Both the position numbers and the translations under genes were made by a program. A stretch of DNA of 6,768 nt from the NCBI GenBank assembly GCA_902495985.1, contig CABUZF010000062.1, positions 1-6,768 on the forward strand, given 5' to 3'. The DNA is from an uncultured Collinsella sp. Lineage in GTDB: Bacteria; Actinomycetota; Coriobacteriia; Coriobacteriales; Coriobacteriaceae. Positions 6,072 to 6,768 of the stretch are shown here, piece by piece (position 1 is the stretch's first letter; each line of letters opens with the position of its first letter). The notes under the pieces are model-generated. The model was not told the DNA's origin and did no database searches. It saw only the letters and a program-made list of their open reading frames with translations.

Positions 6072-6620
6072 CTACTCGCACTCAGGAGCCATAGCCTGCT
6101 CCAAGAGCTCGGCATGCTCCTCCTCGAAAACCGTCCCCACAGGGAAGGCGCGACGGAAGACGAAGCGGGAAATCGGACCGGCTACCAAAAGGTTCCACGG
6201 CAGCGCCATCACAAAATTATGCGGGATGTTGATCATCCAGATCGCGGGCACGGAATACAGGTTCGCAAGGATGCCGCCGGGCATGTGCGTCAGACCCTCA
6301 CAGGCACCGTACAGCGACATGATGATGACCATGGGAACGACCATGCAGGAGCTGACGGCGAGCGTCATGGCAAGTGGCGAGCTCTTGCCCGGCGTGACCA
6401 AGTACTTAAAGGCGAAACCCTTGGCGAGCGGGCTGGCGACGAACCAGTCGCAGCACATGGCAAAAATGTAGGCAACGGGGAAGCCGAGCCACGCAGTGGC
6501 AACGACCTCGCCGTTGATGGCCCCGTGCTGCAGGGCAACGTTGTAGATGCTCATCCAGAGCACCATGCAAAAGCACATGATAAAGGTGAACAGCAGGCTC
6601 TCTCGTTTGTTGATAGGCAT
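6072..6620 (-). CDS. DUF2798-type small integral membrane protein (two internal repeats)
   Basis: A 182-residue, very hydrophobic protein with about four predicted membrane segments (roughly residues 8-30, 42-63, 84-106 and 124-148). It reads as two tandem copies of a two-helix unit: an SxxFTF...MSIYNVALQHG helix plus WLGFPVAYIFAM...AGPIS-like helix in the first half, matched by MTLAVSSCMVVPMVIIMSLY and WMINIPHNFVMALPWNLLVA in the second. This arrangement fits the DUF2798 family, whose function is unknown; I do not assign one. The C-terminus is short, acidic and soluble (FEEEHAELLEQ). The ATG at 6620 has AGGA 11 nt upstream, a rather long spacing. The frame stays open back to a TTG at 6680, but that codon lies in the terminator hairpin, so I reject it. 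The gene appears monocistronic, bounded by terminators on both sides. Confidence 0.85.
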   Translation of the reverse strand: MPINKRESLLFTFIMCFCMVLWMSIYNVALQHGAINGEVVATAWLGFPVAYIFAMCCDWFVASPLAKGFAFKYLVTPGKSSPLAMTLAVSSCMVVPMVIIMSLYGACEGLTHMPGGILANLYSVPAIWMINIPHNFVMALPWNLLVAGPISRFVFRRAFPVGTVFEEEHAELLEQAMAPECE

Positions 6621-6664
6621 AAAGGGCAGATTCCTCTCTGTGTTGTACCGCGGCGCCACGCAAC

Positions 6665-6715
6665 AAAAACGGGCGGGCAAGATGGAGCTGTTGGGACTTC
6701 ATCTCGCCCGCCCGT
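6665..6715 (-). terminator. Strong Rho-independent terminator upstream of the DUF2798 gene
   Basis: A 16-bp stem with one G-U pair forms between 6669-6684 and 6700-6715, closed by a 15-nt loop; the arms are rich in GGGCGGGC / GCCCGCCC. On the minus strand the stem runs into TTTTT (6665-6669). It would end transcripts coming from the right of the window. On the plus strand no T tract follows, so it works in one direction. It sits 45 bp from the DUF2798 start codon, so the promoter of that gene must overlap it or lie in the short remaining gap. Confidence 0.85.
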
Positions 6716-6732
6716 GTTACGCGCGTCTGCGA

Positions 6733-6768
6733 CTACTTATGTGGTGGAACTACCCTAACACGAACGGC
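6733..6768 (-). CDS. Possible C-terminal end of an upstream gene (partial)
   Basis: One minus-strand frame is open from the window edge and ends AVRVRVVPPHK with TAG at 6735-6733, 17 nt before the terminator stem. That position suits the end of a gene. The other two frames stop earlier (6750 and 6755), so the real gene could end at any of these points. Eleven residues are too few to identify a family. Confidence 0.3.
   Translation of the reverse strand, partial: AVRVRVVPPHK

Noticed and set aside
6641..6647. TGTTGTA upstream of the DUF2798 gene, identical to one arm segment of the palindrome.
   Set aside because: It is a single 7-bp half with no partner arm; such a match is expected about once by chance in this window.
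6621..6680. A longer DUF2798 protein starting at TTG 6680.
   Set aside because: The extra 20 residues would be encoded partly within the terminator hairpin and do not resemble the start of the family; the ATG at 6620 leads straight into the first membrane helix.
5922..6758. A 278-codon open frame on the plus strand opposite the DUF2798 gene.
   Set aside because: It runs through two minus-strand terminators and a membrane-protein gene, and its product is a low-complexity Arg/His/Gly-rich sequence.
6730..6768. A tRNA or tmRNA 3' end, suggested by TTCCACCA and GTTCG on the minus strand.
   Set aside because: The would-be T-loop lacks the invariant A and its flanking stem does not pair, so this is not a tRNA-type arm.

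Overview
All supported genes lie on the minus strand. The DNA is GC-rich (about 60% or a little more by eye). The genes read like a high-GC gut actinobacterium of the Coriobacteriia, possibly Collinsella or a relative. That placement is an inference from base composition and from the style of the ClpC and activase proteins; the window holds no rRNA or other taxonomic marker.

Layout from right to left, which is the direction of transcription. At the right edge there may be the last codons of an upstream gene (6733-6768), followed by a strong Rho-independent terminator (6665-6715). Next is a small membrane protein with two DUF2798-like repeats (6072-6620). It has a 3' untranslated stretch of about 170 nt and then a second strong terminator (5873-5905). 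Just past that terminator is a perfect 21-bp palindrome (5840-5860) overlapping a likely promoter. This promoter drives a two-gene operon. The first gene is a 1479-residue fused 2-hydroxyacyl-CoA-dehydratase-activase-type iron-sulfur protein (1351-5790). The second is a TetR-family regulator whose start overlaps the end of the activase gene (678-1367). A 196-bp intergenic region with hairpins follows, and then the 5' end of clpC (1-481, running off the left edge).

The central unit is the operon of the giant activase fusion plus TetR. The large protein appears to carry two complete activator (BadF/BcrA/HgdC-type) ATPase domains, then a four-cysteine linker, then two HgdB-like / DUF2229-type halves with three matching cysteines each. 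This suggests that one polypeptide holds both the ATP-driven electron injector and a cluster-bearing acceptor, which are normally separate subunits. Its substrate cannot be read from the sequence: no dehydratase subunits, CoA-transferase, electron-transfer flavoprotein or transporter is in the window. The simplest regulatory model is that the TetR protein binds the palindrome over its own promoter and represses the operon until it binds a ligand, perhaps an acyl-CoA or a related acid.

clpC (protein quality control) and the DUF2798 membrane protein look like independent neighbours. There is no sign of an insertion sequence, phage, CRISPR array, tRNA or rRNA.
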